In this document: positions 16,676 to 25,804 of the stretch, in pieces | Layout of the letters: every line of letters starts with the position of its first letter | Position numbering within the stretch: position 1 is the stretch's first letter | Assembly: GCA_016703525.1 (NCBI GenBank) | Contig: JADJBW010000004.1 | Location: 62,001-126,000, forward strand | Direction: 5' to 3' | DNA length: 64,000 bases | DNA from: Actinomycetota bacterium | GTDB lineage: Bacteria; Actinomycetota; Acidimicrobiia; Acidimicrobiales; Microtrichaceae | Notes under the pieces: generated by a model | The model's database searches: none | What the model was told of the DNA's origin: nothing | Seen by the model: only the letters and a program-made list of their open reading frames with translations | Program-made: the position numbers and the translations under genes

Positions 16676-18373
16676 GTGTGGTCCGACGGCGCAATGGTCG
16701 CGGCCCGTCGAGAACACGAGACCGTCGTCGAACCGCTCGGCTTCGACGATGTCCGGCGGCTCGACAGCGAGGTGGGGCCGCGCTGGGTCACCTGGTCGCA
16801 GCACACCGTCCGCCATCTCGTGGCGGCGGAGGTCCGGCTCACCCGGTGTTGGGACCTCGCGGCGGTGCACCGCCTCGCCGTTGGCGGTCACCGAGCCGAG
16901 CCGCAAGCCGTCTGGGCGCGCCTCCACGGTTTGCCTCCGCCCGCGCCGATCGCCGGCGGGCGAAGCGACATGCCAGACCTGTTCCACGAGCACGACCGCT
17001 TTCCCGATCCCGACCAACCACTCCACGGCGACGGCGCACTGCATGCCGGCTGGAGCGACGACACGCCCCAGCCCGGCGCGGCCCATGGCGAGGCCTGGGC
17101 ACGGCTCGCACTCGCAGCCGCCGACCTGCAACAGCGATGGATCGCCGAAAGCGGCAGCGCCCGGCTCGACACAACCGCCCGATCGGAATCGGCGATCGAG
17201 CTGCTCTGCGCGGAACTGCGACGAGACGGACTCCCGATCGACCTCACCGCCGCCGAGCAACTCCTCTCGAACCTGATCGGGCCGCGACCGGCATCCGAGT
17301 TCGACCTCGCCGCGGCACGCGCTGCACGCGATCAACTCGTGCTGCGCCACGCACCCAACGGATCGGCCTTCGACCTGCGCAGCCCCGGCCAGGTTCGTTC
17401 GCTGCTGCGTCGCGTCGGAATCGAGGTGCCCGACACCCGGGCATGGAGGCTGGAACGGCTGGTCGATGCGCACCCGCTCATCCCTGATCTGCTCCGCTGG
17501 CGCAAGCTCGAACGGATCGCCACGACCTACGGCTACGGCTGGCTCGACCAATACGTCGCAGAGGGTCCGACAGCCGGAACGCATCGGTTGCGCGGCGACT
17601 GGGACGGCGCCGACGGGGCGGCCGGCCGCATGACCGCGACTGCGGGCCTGCACAACCTGCCACGTGAGCTGAGGAGCTTCATCGCCGCGGACCCCGGACA
17701 CCGATTCGTCCGCGCCGACCTCGGGCAGATCGAACCACGCGTGCTCGCCGCGATCTCGGGCGACCCGTCGCTGATCGCCGCGTGCAGCGAGGCCGACCTG
17801 TACCTGCCGGTCGCTCGGCGGCTCGCCGTCGACCGGCCTGCAGCCAAGGTCGCGATGCTCGGCGCTATGTACGGCCAGACGACCGGGCTCGGAGCGGCGG
17901 CTCTACGGGGGCTCCGATCGAGCTACCCGGTCGCGATGGCCTTCCTCGATCAGGCCGACGCCGCAGCTCAGGTCGGCACCGACCTGTTCACCTTCGGCGG
18001 CCGACGGGTTCCGATGTGGCGCGCTCCGGCCACCGAGTTCGCGGAGTCGGACCTTCGCCGCCAGGCGGCGGCCCGCGGCCGCTACGGACGCAACGCCATG
18101 GTGCAAGGCGCAGCCGCAGAGCTGTTCAAGACGTGGGCCGTCACGGTCAGGGCCCGTCTGGCCGGCACCGAATCGCAGATCGTGTTGTGCCTCCACGACG
18201 AGTTGCTGATCCACGCTCCAACGGCCGAGACCGACCGCGTCGCCGCGATCCTGTCCGGCGCACTCGCCGAGGCGGCACACCGCACCTACGCGCCAACCGC
18301 GCCGGCCGCACTCGCAGTGCGCTTCCCGATCGACCTCGCGATCGTCGGCTCGTGGGCCGAGGCGAAGTCGTAG
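16676..18373 (+). CDS. family A DNA polymerase with degenerate exonuclease domain
   Basis: A 565-residue PolA-type enzyme of the actinobacterial group usually named bifunctional 3'-5' exonuclease/DNA polymerase. Polymerase motifs are intact: motif A ADLGQIEPRVLAAISGD, motif B RPAAKVAMLGAMYGQ and motif C LCLHDELLI. The N-terminal exonuclease-like region (residues about 1-170) lacks a clear DxE pair, so proofreading is doubtful; there is no 5'-nuclease domain. GTG 16676 is the first usable start. The frame is open to the stop at 16619 and could encode one more strand, but only a CTG is available. A repair or translesion role is inference. Confidence 0.85.
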   Translation: MWSDGAMVAARREHETVVEPLGFDDVRRLDSEVGPRWVTWSQHTVRHLVAAEVRLTRCWDLAAVHRLAVGGHRAEPQAVWARLHGLPPPAPIAGGRSDMPDLFHEHDRFPDPDQPLHGDGALHAGWSDDTPQPGAAHGEAWARLALAAADLQQRWIAESGSARLDTTARSESAIELLCAELRRDGLPIDLTAAEQLLSNLIGPRPASEFDLAAARAARDQLVLRHAPNGSAFDLRSPGQVRSLLRRVGIEVPDTRAWRLERLVDAHPLIPDLLRWRKLERIATTYGYGWLDQYVAEGPTAGTHRLRGDWDGADGAAGRMTATAGLHNLPRELRSFIAADPGHRFVRADLGQIEPRVLAAISGDPSLIAACSEADLYLPVARRLAVDRPAAKVAMLGAMYGQTTGLGAAALRGLRSSYPVAMAFLDQADAAAQVGTDLFTFGGRRVPMWRAPATEFAESDLRRQAAARGRYGRNAMVQGAAAELFKTWAVTVRARLAGTESQIVLCLHDELLIHAPTAETDRVAAILSGALAEAAHRTYAPTAPAALAVRFPIDLAIVGSWAEAKS

Positions 18374-18388
18374 ACGTGGGCGGCGAAG

Positions 18389-18640
18389 TCAGCCGCGAGC
18401 GGCGATCCGTCGCAACGGCGGATCAACCTTGGGCGGCACGCGACGCGCGGGCAGCGACGCAAGCAACTCGGTCGTCGCCTCCGCGACACGAGCCACTGCG
18501 ACCTCGAACGCGGGTGTGTTCATCAGCGCGGCCGACGGGGCCGACGCGACCTTCCGGACATACTGGCGGGCGGCTGCCTCGATCTCATCCGGGGTTGCCA
18601 CCGGATCGAGGCCGCGCAGTGGAGTGATGTTGCGGCACAT
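18389..18640 (-). CDS. DUF2277-family protein
   Basis: An 83-residue protein beginning MCRNITPLRGLDPVATPDE, the DUF2277 signature, followed by AARQYVRKVAS and ending VPPKVDPPLRRIAARG. Similar short proteins are common in actinobacteria; I know of no established function. It is convergent with the polymerase gene (16-bp gap) and divergent from the PepSY gene. Confidence 0.85.
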   Translation of the reverse strand: MCRNITPLRGLDPVATPDEIEAAARQYVRKVASAPSAALMNTPAFEVAVARVAEATTELLASLPARRVPPKVDPPLRRIAARG

Positions 18641-18709
18641 GCCCGCAACGTAGACGCACCGTCGCGGGCGTGTCGTCGCAGACTGAGACAGGCGAGAGCG
18701 CGTGAAACG

Positions 18710-20420
18710 ATGGGGACCACGCCTCGCCGTCGAACGCCTATGGACTCCGACCACCCCGATTCAACAGCGCCAGCGCCCCCACGCGCTCCGAGCGTGCGGC
18801 CCGGTCGGCGCCCCCTGCTCACCGATCGGCAGCTGTGGCGGCTCCACCGCGTTGCGGGCATCGTGACCTTGCCGGCGCTCGTGGTGCTGGCGACATCGGG
18901 GGTGATCGAACTCCACGGGAACACCCTCGATCGATGGCTGCGTTCCGACCTCTTTCACGTGGAGCGCGGGCGAACCGAGCGCACGCTCGACGATCAGGTC
19001 GCCGCCGCTGTCGCGCGCGTCGAGCGCATGCCGACCACCACGCCGGCCGGACAGGGAGAGGCGCATGGCGGGGCGGGCGGCGGGGCGGCCGGGGCGCTGG
19101 GCGGGGCGGGCGCTGGACGAGCGACGGTGCGGCGGGTCGTCACGGCGGCCGGTCCGGAGTCGCCGACCCAGGTGGTGTTCGCGAGCGCCCCGGACGACCT
19201 GATCGTGTCGGTCGATCCGTACCGCGCACGCGTGCTCGGCACGCCGCGCCGGCGACGGGCTCGTTGCGTGGGCCACCCGGGTGCACGCAACGCTCGACAT
19301 CGACAGTCCCACGATCGATCTGCCGACGATCGCCGCCCTCGTCGACGACGGGCCCGCCACGATTCCCGTGCCGATCGCCGAGATCGTCCTCGAGCTCGTC
19401 GCAGGATGGTCCATCGTGATGGTCACATCGGGCGTCGTCCTGTGGTGGCGACACCGACGACACGACCTCGGTGGCTCGGGAGGCTCGGGAGGCTCGGAGC
19501 GTGCTGCGGATCCGAGGGTGCGGCGCCACGTCCTGCCCGGCGCCATGGCGGCACTCGCCACACTGTTCGCCCTCGGCAGCGGCCTGCTCTGGACCTCCTA
19601 TTGGGGAGCCACGTGGAATCGGATCGTCCACGCCGACGACGCGACACACCGTCTCGCACCGAGCCCGCGTCGCGATCAGCGTGAGCCCAACCACGACGAC
19701 GAAAACGACCACGCCGGACACGTCGGACACGCCGGCTCGGCGGGCGACACCCGACTCACCCTCAACGAGGTCGCCGGGATCGCGCACCGCCTCGGCATGC
19801 GTCGCGGGTACGAGATCGAGCTGCGTGGCGGCCTCGGCCCGAGCGCAGCGAACCAACCGATCCGCCTCCGCACGGCGTGGCCCTCACCCAGCAAGGACGT
19901 CCGCCGAGTCGTGTTGGACTCGACGGACGGCACCGTGCTCGATGACCAACGCGGCGACGGCGACCGGGCGCTCACCACCGTCACGGCCGCCGTCCAACAG
20001 GCGCACGTGGGCGTCGAGTTCGGAGCGTGGTCGAGCGCCGCGGCGACGATCGCCGCAGTGGCGATCGATTGGAGCGCCCTCTCCGGACTCGCGTTGCTCG
20101 TGCGGCGACGACCCCGCGCACGGCATCGGCCGACGCGCACGATCGGATATGGCCGACGCGACACCGGCCGACGCGACACCGGCCCGGATCGTGGTGCCGA
20201 CGCGACGGCCGACACCGACCGGCGCGACCCCGACGCGAGGCAACGACCGACAGCGCTCGCCCGACGTGGGGCGATCGTCTCGGTCGTTGCGGTCGGACTT
20301 GCGTTCCCGCTGTGGGGAGCGTCGGCCGCCGCTGTGGCGCTCGGCCGATTGGCGCTCGGCCGATTGGCGCTCGGCCGATTGGCGGTCAGTCGGCCGACCC
20401 GGCAGAGCGGCGACGGCTGA
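18710..20420 (+). pseudogene. PepSY-associated transmembrane protein, frameshifted
   Basis: Two overlapping frames together make one PepSY-TM protein. Frame one gives LWRLHRVAGIVTLPALVVLATSG (first membrane helix), a Gly/Ala-rich linker and VSVDPYRARVLGT. The second resumes at AGDGLVAWATRVHATLDI and continues through VAGWSIVMVTSGVVLWWRHRR, a His-rich loop and further helices. The break is near 19241-19252 in a GC-rich run. Proteins of this family sit in the membrane and are often linked to iron or copper handling. Start may be ATG 18710 or 18740. The C-terminal 15 residues come from a 15-bp triplicated repeat and the end overlaps the convergent gene by 35 bp. Confidence 0.7.
20336..20380 (+). 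repeat. three tandem copies of a 15-bp unit
   Basis: The unit GGCGCTCGGCCGATT is repeated exactly three times, encoding the repeated peptide LGRLA near the C-terminus of the PepSY-type protein. A 15-bp (five-codon) period keeps the frame open and is prone to copy-number change. Confidence 0.85.
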
Positions 20421-21039
20421 ACACCACGCCCGCGCCGATCGCGCCGACCACCAGCACGCCGATCAGGATCGGCACCAGGGCCGACGAGTCGTTGTCATCG
20501 ACCGCGCCACCAACGCCCTCGCCCGACGTCGCGACCGGAACCACGATCGTGCTCGGGCTCGTGGTCGTGTCGTCCGTGGTCGTGTCGTCCGCGGCCGGTG
20601 CCGTCGAGGTCGTCGCGTCGCCCGGCGCCGCGGTGGTCGAACTCGCGGCGGTGTCGCCAACGCCATCGACCACTTGCTCGATCGTGGCCGTGCCCTCCTC
20701 GGTGGTGAAGGTCACCGACCAGCTTCCGGCGTCGAGATCGATCGCCCCGGACGTGCGGCCCTCGGCATCCGAAGCGGGGAGCTGGGCCGTCTTGGTGCCG
20801 GTCGGGCCGACCGCTTTCACGTCGACCGTCTGCCCCGCGACGTTGTGCCCGTCCTCCTCGAAGGTCAGGTGCACGTCGAAGGTCACCGTCGTCCCCGACA
20901 CGGTGGGCACGACGTCGATCGCGACCTCCCCGCCGTGCGCCGCCGCAGGCTGCGCGAGGAACAGCATCGCGAGGAACCCGACGGCGAGCGCTGCGAGCTG
21001 ACGGTTGGGCCGAATGTGCGACTTCGTGGGTGAACGCAT
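20386..21039 (-). CDS. secreted, C-terminally anchored beta-sandwich protein
   Basis: A 217-residue protein with a signal peptide (LAALAVGFLAMLFLAQPAAA, cleavage before HGGE), an immunoglobulin-like domain of about 90 residues (VAIDVVPTVSGTTVTFDVHLTF), a long Thr/Asp/Ala-rich linker (about residues 125-175) and a C-terminal membrane helix followed by SRRRSAGSAD. The layout resembles CopC/YcnI- or FixH-like extracytoplasmic proteins, and the neighbouring PepSY gene hints at metal handling, but no metal ligand cluster is clear. It overlaps the convergent PepSY gene by 35 bp. Confidence 0.7.
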   Translation of the reverse strand: MRSPTKSHIRPNRQLAALAVGFLAMLFLAQPAAAHGGEVAIDVVPTVSGTTVTFDVHLTFEEDGHNVAGQTVDVKAVGPTGTKTAQLPASDAEGRTSGAIDLDAGSWSVTFTTEEGTATIEQVVDGVGDTAASSTTAAPGDATTSTAPAADDTTTDDTTTSPSTIVVPVATSGEGVGGAVDDNDSSALVPILIGVLVVGAIGAGVVFSRRRSAGSAD

Positions 21040-21097
21040 GGCTGGTCTGTCGTCGCGCGCCGTCGAAAAGTTCCACGACATCGACACGCCGTGCCGT

Positions 21098-21655
21098 TCA
21101 GCGATCCTCGGGCCACAAGGGCGCCGGGGTGTCGGCGAGCGAGTAGTGCCCCGGCTGCGATCCGAGCGCCCGGTGCATGCGAGCCGTCATGCCGTCCGAC
21201 AGGACGTCCGCCTGCATCATCTCGATGAAGAGCGCGCCAGCGTTGCCGAGGTCGAACCAATCGCGCTGCCACGCCCATTCCATGTTCCCGGCGTACTTGA
21301 ACCAACTGCCGCCGATTCCTGCGATCTCGTACGCGGAACCGTCGGGGCGACGTGCGTCCGCGACCTGACGCCACAGCCCGATCACCTGGCCCTTGCACTC
21401 ATCGATGACCACGGTCTCGTACGGGTAGGTCCAGCCGTCGAGGCCATCCATCTCGAGGCCGATCGCGTAGTCCCGGATTTCGTCGCGACCCACTGCCATG
21501 AAGTTCACGTTCGGTCCGTAGTTCCAGCCGTAGGTGGCGTCCTCGGCGTAACACTCCGCCATCAAACGCCAGTCGCCTTCGGTCTCGGCTCGACGGTTCG
21601 CGTCGAGCCACTTCTCAACCATGGCTTCGATCTCGTCGCGTGGGTAACCGCTCAT
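21098..21655 (-). CDS. SnoaL/NTF2-like protein
   Basis: A 185-residue cone-shaped NTF2-fold protein: N-terminal helix YPRDEIEAMVEKWLDANRRAETEGDW, then MAECYAEDATYGWNYGPNVNFMAVGRDEIRDY, the family's usual start of the barrel. Such proteins act as small isomerases, hydrolases or partners of P450 and dehydrogenase enzymes in steroid, terpene or polyketide metabolism. It overlaps the TetR gene stop by ATGA and lies in the same direction as the P450, so TetR, P450 and this protein are likely one operon. Confidence 0.8.
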   Translation of the reverse strand: MSGYPRDEIEAMVEKWLDANRRAETEGDWRLMAECYAEDATYGWNYGPNVNFMAVGRDEIRDYAIGLEMDGLDGWTYPYETVVIDECKGQVIGLWRQVADARRPDGSAYEIAGIGGSWFKYAGNMEWAWQRDWFDLGNAGALFIEMMQADVLSDGMTARMHRALGSQPGHYSLADTPAPLWPEDR

Positions 21656-22317
21656 GATGGAATCCTCCTAGTGGTGGTGGTTCGTCGGCGCCGACGTGGC
21701 GTCGGGACCGGGTCGGTGTGATCGCCGGGCGCGCCCGCGGCGAGGGCCGGGCCGAGCCATCGCCGCACGAAGGCACGGATCTCCTGGGTGGTCCGTGGCC
21801 GTTCTCCCGGGGAGAACACGAATGACAGCAGCCACCGCAGCACCACTTCGGTGAGCTCGTCCAGGTCGATGCTCTCGTAGGCCGACCAGTCGACGTCGAG
21901 TTGGTCCAGCATCGCCCGGTTGAGCGACATGGCGACCCCCGAGGTGAAGTCCGTCGGTGACGTGCCTCCCGTCGAGAGCAGCAGTGCCAGGTCTGGTCGA
22001 CGCCGCAGCTCCTCGTGTGCGAAGGCGATCAGCTCGGCGATCGCTCCGGCCGGGTCGGTGATCCCGCGGAGATGGCTCGACACGGCATCGAGGAAGTCGT
22101 CGACGCCCAGCTGCACCGCGCCGGCGAGCAGCGCCCTCGCGCTCGGGACGTACCGGTAGACGGTCTGGCGAGTGATCGAGAGTCGCTCGGCGACCTCAGA
22201 GATGCTCGGCGGGACGTCGGGCTGCTCCACGATCAGCTCGCGGGCCGTCGCCACGATCCGCTCAACCGCCTCGTCGTCGGTGCTCGGGAGTCGGCCACCC
22301 CAGCCGTGTCGTCGCAT
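21652..22317 (-). CDS. TetR-family transcriptional regulator
   Basis: A 221-residue protein with an N-terminal TetR helix-turn-helix (VERIVATARELI, then ISEVAERLSITRQTVYRYVPSARAL at about residues 38-62) and a helical ligand-binding domain. The C-terminus is Arg/Thr-rich. It begins 3 bp after the P450 stop and overlaps the SnoaL-like gene. It probably controls the P450 operon and, through the shared 23.6-kb intergenic region, the divergent amidohydrolase and LLM genes. Confidence 0.9.
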   Translation of the reverse strand: MRRHGWGGRLPSTDDEAVERIVATARELIVEQPDVPPSISEVAERLSITRQTVYRYVPSARALLAGAVQLGVDDFLDAVSSHLRGITDPAGAIAELIAFAHEELRRRPDLALLLSTGGTSPTDFTSGVAMSLNRAMLDQLDVDWSAYESIDLDELTEVVLRWLLSFVFSPGERPRTTQEIRAFVRRWLGPALAAGAPGDHTDPVPTPRRRRRTTTTRRIPS

Positions 22318-22320
22318 CCG

Positions 22321-23565
22321 TCAGCCGATCGGCGTGAACCGCGCCGGCAGGTGATGGATGCCAGCGACGAACGCCGACGCGCTGCGTTCGGGCAGGTCGA
22401 GGGGTCGGGTGACCTCGATGTCGGGCAGGCGCCGGAAGAGCTCCTCGAACACCACCTTGATCTCCATGCGAGCGAGGTTCGCTCCGAGGCAGTAGTGCGG
22501 ACCGAAGCCGAAGGCGAGGTGCGGGTTGGACGCACGGTCGATCCGAAAGGCATCGGGATCGTCGTAGACGCGCTCATCGCGGTTGGCGGCTTGGTACAGC
22601 AGCAGGACCCGGTCCCCGACGGCGAAGTCGACGCCGCCGAGGTTCACCGGCTGTGTGACGGTGCGGACGAAGTTCAACACCGGCGACGTCCATCGCACGA
22701 TCTCCTCGACCGCCGAGTCGATCAGCTCCGGCCGAGCGATGAGCTTGGCCCGCTCCCCCGGGAACAACGTGAACGCGCGCAGCCCACCGGCGATGGCGTT
22801 CCGCGTCGTCTCGTTGCCGGCAACCATCAGCAGCACGCAGAACATCAGCAGTTCGTCGTTGGTGAGCTCGCTCATCCCCTCCTGCGACGAGTAGTTCGCG
22901 GCAAGATCCTCGTCGTAGGTCAGGTCGCCGTCGTCGTAGGCCGCGGTGAGCACCGAGAGCAGGTCATCGGCGGGGTCGCTCCGGCGCTGCTCGATCGCCT
23001 CGGCGATCAGCGTCGTGTACTCGCCGAACGCGACGGCACCGGCGAGGGCGGCGGGATGGTCGAGATCCTCGTGCCCCTCGGCGCCGATCATCGCGTCGCT
23101 CCAGCCATAGAGCGTGGTGCGTAGGCTCGGGTCGAGGCCGAGCAGCTCGGAGATGACGATGAGCGGCACGTGCATGGCAAGGTCCGACACGAAGTCGATC
23201 GCGCCGTGACCCTGCACCTCGTCGATGACCTCGTTGGTGATCTGGCGCACATGGTCGGTCAGGGTCCGCACTCGGCGGGGCGTGAACCCCTTCGAGAGGA
23301 CCCGCCGCTGGCGCGCATGTTCGGGGTCGTCCATCGACACGATCGAGAGCGGCACGAGGCTGATCGGACGGACTCCCTGTGCGGCGCTGAAATGCTCGGC
23401 GTCGCGAGACGCTTCCATCACGTCAGCGTGGCGCGTGATCGCCCACATTCCGGAGCGTTCGTCGAACCACGGGCCCTGCTCGCGCAGCCAGGCATAGATG
23501 TCCCACGGATCGTCGTACAACTCCGGGTCGGTCAACGTGAAGTTATCGGGGGTGCGGGATGCCAC
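22321..23565 (-). CDS. cytochrome P450
   Basis: A 414-residue soluble P450. Start GTG 23565 follows GGAGGAGGA. Landmarks: I-helix VAGNETTRNAI (oxygen-binding acid-Thr replaced by the N-E-T-T form typical of bacterial CYPs), ExxR in AVEEIVRWTSP, and heme loop FGFGPHYCLGANLAR. The closest style is the CYP125/142/144-like actinobacterial group that hydroxylates terpenoid or steroid side chains. An extra segment (NYSSQEGMSEL) lies before the I-helix. No ferredoxin gene is adjacent. Substrate unknown. Confidence 0.93.
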   Translation of the reverse strand: MASRTPDNFTLTDPELYDDPWDIYAWLREQGPWFDERSGMWAITRHADVMEASRDAEHFSAAQGVRPISLVPLSIVSMDDPEHARQRRVLSKGFTPRRVRTLTDHVRQITNEVIDEVQGHGAIDFVSDLAMHVPLIVISELLGLDPSLRTTLYGWSDAMIGAEGHEDLDHPAALAGAVAFGEYTTLIAEAIEQRRSDPADDLLSVLTAAYDDGDLTYDEDLAANYSSQEGMSELTNDELLMFCVLLMVAGNETTRNAIAGGLRAFTLFPGERAKLIARPELIDSAVEEIVRWTSPVLNFVRTVTQPVNLGGVDFAVGDRVLLLYQAANRDERVYDDPDAFRIDRASNPHLAFGFGPHYCLGANLARMEIKVVFEELFRRLPDIEVTRPLDLPERSASAFVAGIHHLPARFTPIG

Positions 23566-23605
23566 GAGTCCTCCTCCGCCGCTGCGATCGATGCCGAGGC
23601 CTGAC

Positions 23606-23629
23606 CATACGACATTGTCGAGATGTATG
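23606..23629. promoter_or_regulatory. candidate TetR operator between divergent P450 and amidohydrolase genes
   Basis: Imperfect dyad CATAC-N14-GTATG with inner ACAT/ATGT, lying between GTG 23565 (minus) and ATG 23671 (plus). It is the only obvious dyad in the 105-bp divergent region. Symmetry is partial, so support is modest. Confidence 0.35.
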
Positions 23630-23670
23630 CTCACCGGATCGCGCTCGAGCGAACCGAAGGAGCTGCGTCG

Positions 23671-24903
23671 ATGACCATGACCAGCGATCCCGCGGCAGCG
23701 GCGGTCGATCAGACGATCCCACGCATCATCAGCGTCGATGATCACGTCGTCGAGCCCCCGCACGTTTGGCAGACGTGGCTTCCCGAACGCTTCCGGGCGG
23801 CCGGACCCCGGGTCGAGCGGCGCGGCATCGGCCACATGCGCCACATCGGCGGCGGCGCGTACGAGCAGACCTTCGACCCCGACGGCCGCCCGGCCGACTG
23901 CTGGGTCTTCGAAGACCTCGTCTACATCCACAAGCGACACGTCGCCGCTGTCGGCTACTCGCGCGACGAGATGACCATGACGCCGATGACCTACGACGAG
24001 ATGCGACCCGGCTGTTACGACGTCAAGGCCCGCATCGCCGACATGGACATGAACCACACCGACATGTCGCTGTGCTTCCCGACCTTCCCCCGCTTCTGCG
24101 GGCAGGCGTTCACCGAGGCGACCGACCGCGACCTGGGCCTGGCATGCGTCACGGCCTACAACGATTGGATGGTTGAGGAGTGGTGCGGCGAGTCCGACGG
24201 CCACCTCATTCCGCTCTGCATCGTTCCCCTCTGGGACGCGGACCTCGCCGCCGCCGAGGTGCGTCGCAACGCTGCCCGCGGCTGCCACGCCGTCGCGTTC
24301 AGCGAGATCCCACCGCACCTCGGGCTTCCCTCGATCCACTCCGGCTTCTGGGACCCGTTCTTCGCAGCGTGCGAGGAGACACAGACCACCGTCAACATGC
24401 ACATCGGCTCGTCGTCGCGCATGCCGGCCACGTCGCCCGACGCTCCCGTCGCGGTCGCCGCAAGCCTGAGCTTCAACAACTCGATGGCGAGCCTGTGCGA
24501 CTTCCTGTTCTCCGGTGTGTTGGTGCGCTTCCCCAACCTGACCCTCGCGTACAGCGAAGGGCAGATCGGGTGGCTGCCGTACGTGCTCGAACGCGTCGAC
24601 GACGTGTGGAAGGAGCATCGTGCATGGGGCGGGGTCGCCGATCTCATCCCGGAACCCCCGTCGACCTACTACTACCGGCAGGTCTACGGCTGCTTCTTCC
24701 GCGACAAGCACGGCCTCGAATCGCTCCACCGCGTGGGTGTCGACAACGTCACCTTCGAGACCGACTACCCACACACCGACACGACGTGGCCGCACACGCT
24801 CGAGGTGGCCACCGCGATGGTCGATCACCTGCCAGCCGACGTGCAGTACAAGGTGCTGCGCGGCAACGCGATCCGCATGCTCCACCTCGACATCGATCGC
24901 TGA
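23671..24903 (+). CDS. amidohydrolase-2 family metal-dependent hydrolase/decarboxylase
   Basis: A 410-residue TIM-barrel protein of the ACMSD/amidohydrolase_2 family. Start ATG 23671 follows GAAGGAG; the longer frame back to 23623 has no site. Residues near the N-terminus give IISVDDHVVEPPHVW, a DxH metal motif, with TVNMHIGSSS, AYSEGQIGWLPYVLERVD and the C-terminal Asp in TFETDYPHTDTTWP. Relatives decarboxylate or hydrolyse aromatic and ring-opened acids, and many sit in actinobacterial steroid or terpene gene sets. The LLM oxidoreductase follows 4 bp downstream. Confidence 0.9.
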   Translation: MTMTSDPAAAAVDQTIPRIISVDDHVVEPPHVWQTWLPERFRAAGPRVERRGIGHMRHIGGGAYEQTFDPDGRPADCWVFEDLVYIHKRHVAAVGYSRDEMTMTPMTYDEMRPGCYDVKARIADMDMNHTDMSLCFPTFPRFCGQAFTEATDRDLGLACVTAYNDWMVEEWCGESDGHLIPLCIVPLWDADLAAAEVRRNAARGCHAVAFSEIPPHLGLPSIHSGFWDPFFAACEETQTTVNMHIGSSSRMPATSPDAPVAVAASLSFNNSMASLCDFLFSGVLVRFPNLTLAYSEGQIGWLPYVLERVDDVWKEHRAWGGVADLIPEPPSTYYYRQVYGCFFRDKHGLESLHRVGVDNVTFETDYPHTDTTWPHTLEVATAMVDHLPADVQYKVLRGNAIRMLHLDIDR

Positions 24904-24907
24904 CGCC

Positions 24908-25750
24908 GTGCGTTTCGGAGCGAACATCTTCCTGACCGACCTGACGGTCGGACCGGCCGAACTCGCGCGGGAACTCGAGGACCGCGGGTTCAGTTCGCTC
25001 TGGGTGCCCGAGCACACGCACATCCCCACCAGCCGGCGCACTCCTGCACCCATGGGCGAGCCGTTGGCGGAGGAATACAAGCGGTGCCTCGATCCGTTCG
25101 TGGCGCTCACGATGGCCGCCGCCGTCACCACCGACCTCGTGGTCGGCACCGGCGTCGCACTGCTCGCCGAGCGGGAGCCGATCGTGACTGCGAAGGTCGC
25201 CGCGTCACTCGACGTGTGCTCCGGTGGCCGCCTGCGGCTCGGGGTCGGGTACGGCTGGAACATCGAGGAACTCGAAGACCACGGCGTGTCCAAGCACGAG
25301 CGCCGCGACGTCGTGCGCGAACGCGTCCTCGCGATGCAGGCGCTCTGGTCCGACGACGAGGCGTCGTTCTCCGGCGCGCACGTGTCGTTCCCCCCGTCGT
25401 GGGCGTGGCCCAAGCCGGTTCAGGTCGTCGGCGGACGCACCGGCGTTCCCGTCTTCGTCGGCGGCGCGGCCGGCCCCCGGCTGTTCGAACACATCGCCGG
25501 GTACGCGACCGGATGGTTGCCCCATGGCGGCGCCGGTGTCGCCGCCGCGCTCCCCTCGCTCCACGCCGCCTTCGAACGCGTCGATCGCGACCCGGCCGAG
25601 CTGCAGATCGTGCCGTTCGGCACGGTGCCTACCGCCGAGAAGGTCGACTACTTCGCCCGGCTCGGCATCACCGAGATGGTCGTCCAGCTGCCCTCAGCCG
25701 GCCGCGACGGCGTGTGGCGGCGCCTCGATGAGCTCTCGGTTCTGCTCTGA
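24908..25750 (+). CDS. LLM-class F420-dependent oxidoreductase
   Basis: A 280-residue luciferase-like monooxygenase-fold protein of the TIGR03619 type, starting at GTG 24908. Features: FGANIFLTDLTVGPAELA, SLWVPEHTHIP, VVGTGVALLAEREPIVTAKVAASLD and RLRLGVGYGWNIEEL, the usual F420-binding barrel segments. It would use reduced F420 or FMN on an unknown substrate. Placed directly after the amidohydrolase, it suggests a short catabolic pathway with the divergent P450. Confidence 0.9.
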   Translation: MRFGANIFLTDLTVGPAELARELEDRGFSSLWVPEHTHIPTSRRTPAPMGEPLAEEYKRCLDPFVALTMAAAVTTDLVVGTGVALLAEREPIVTAKVAASLDVCSGGRLRLGVGYGWNIEELEDHGVSKHERRDVVRERVLAMQALWSDDEASFSGAHVSFPPSWAWPKPVQVVGGRTGVPVFVGGAAGPRLFEHIAGYATGWLPHGGAGVAAALPSLHAAFERVDRDPAELQIVPFGTVPTAEKVDYFARLGITEMVVQLPSAGRDGVWRRLDELSVLL

Positions 25751-25770
25751 GCGGACCAGCCGGGCCGCCC

Positions 25771-25804
25771 GATCAGAGCGGCAGCGCGATCAGAGCGGCA
25801 GCGC
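25771..25804. repeat. 17-bp tandem duplication across a gene end
   Basis: GATCAGAGCGGCAGCGC occurs twice without spacer (25771-25787, 25788-25804). It spans the stop codon of the minus-strand DUF4397-like gene, so the extra copy lies outside that gene. Confidence 0.85.

Noticed and set aside
14702..17701. 999-residue open frame antisense to otsB-GH15 and the polymerase
   Set aside because: Arg/Asp/Gly-rich translation with no domain; it lies opposite two genes with complete family motifs and is a codon-bias shadow.
22321..25413. P450 frame extended to 1030 residues
   Set aside because: The extra N-terminal part is antisense to the amidohydrolase and LLM genes; a GTG with a strong ribosome site exists at 23565.
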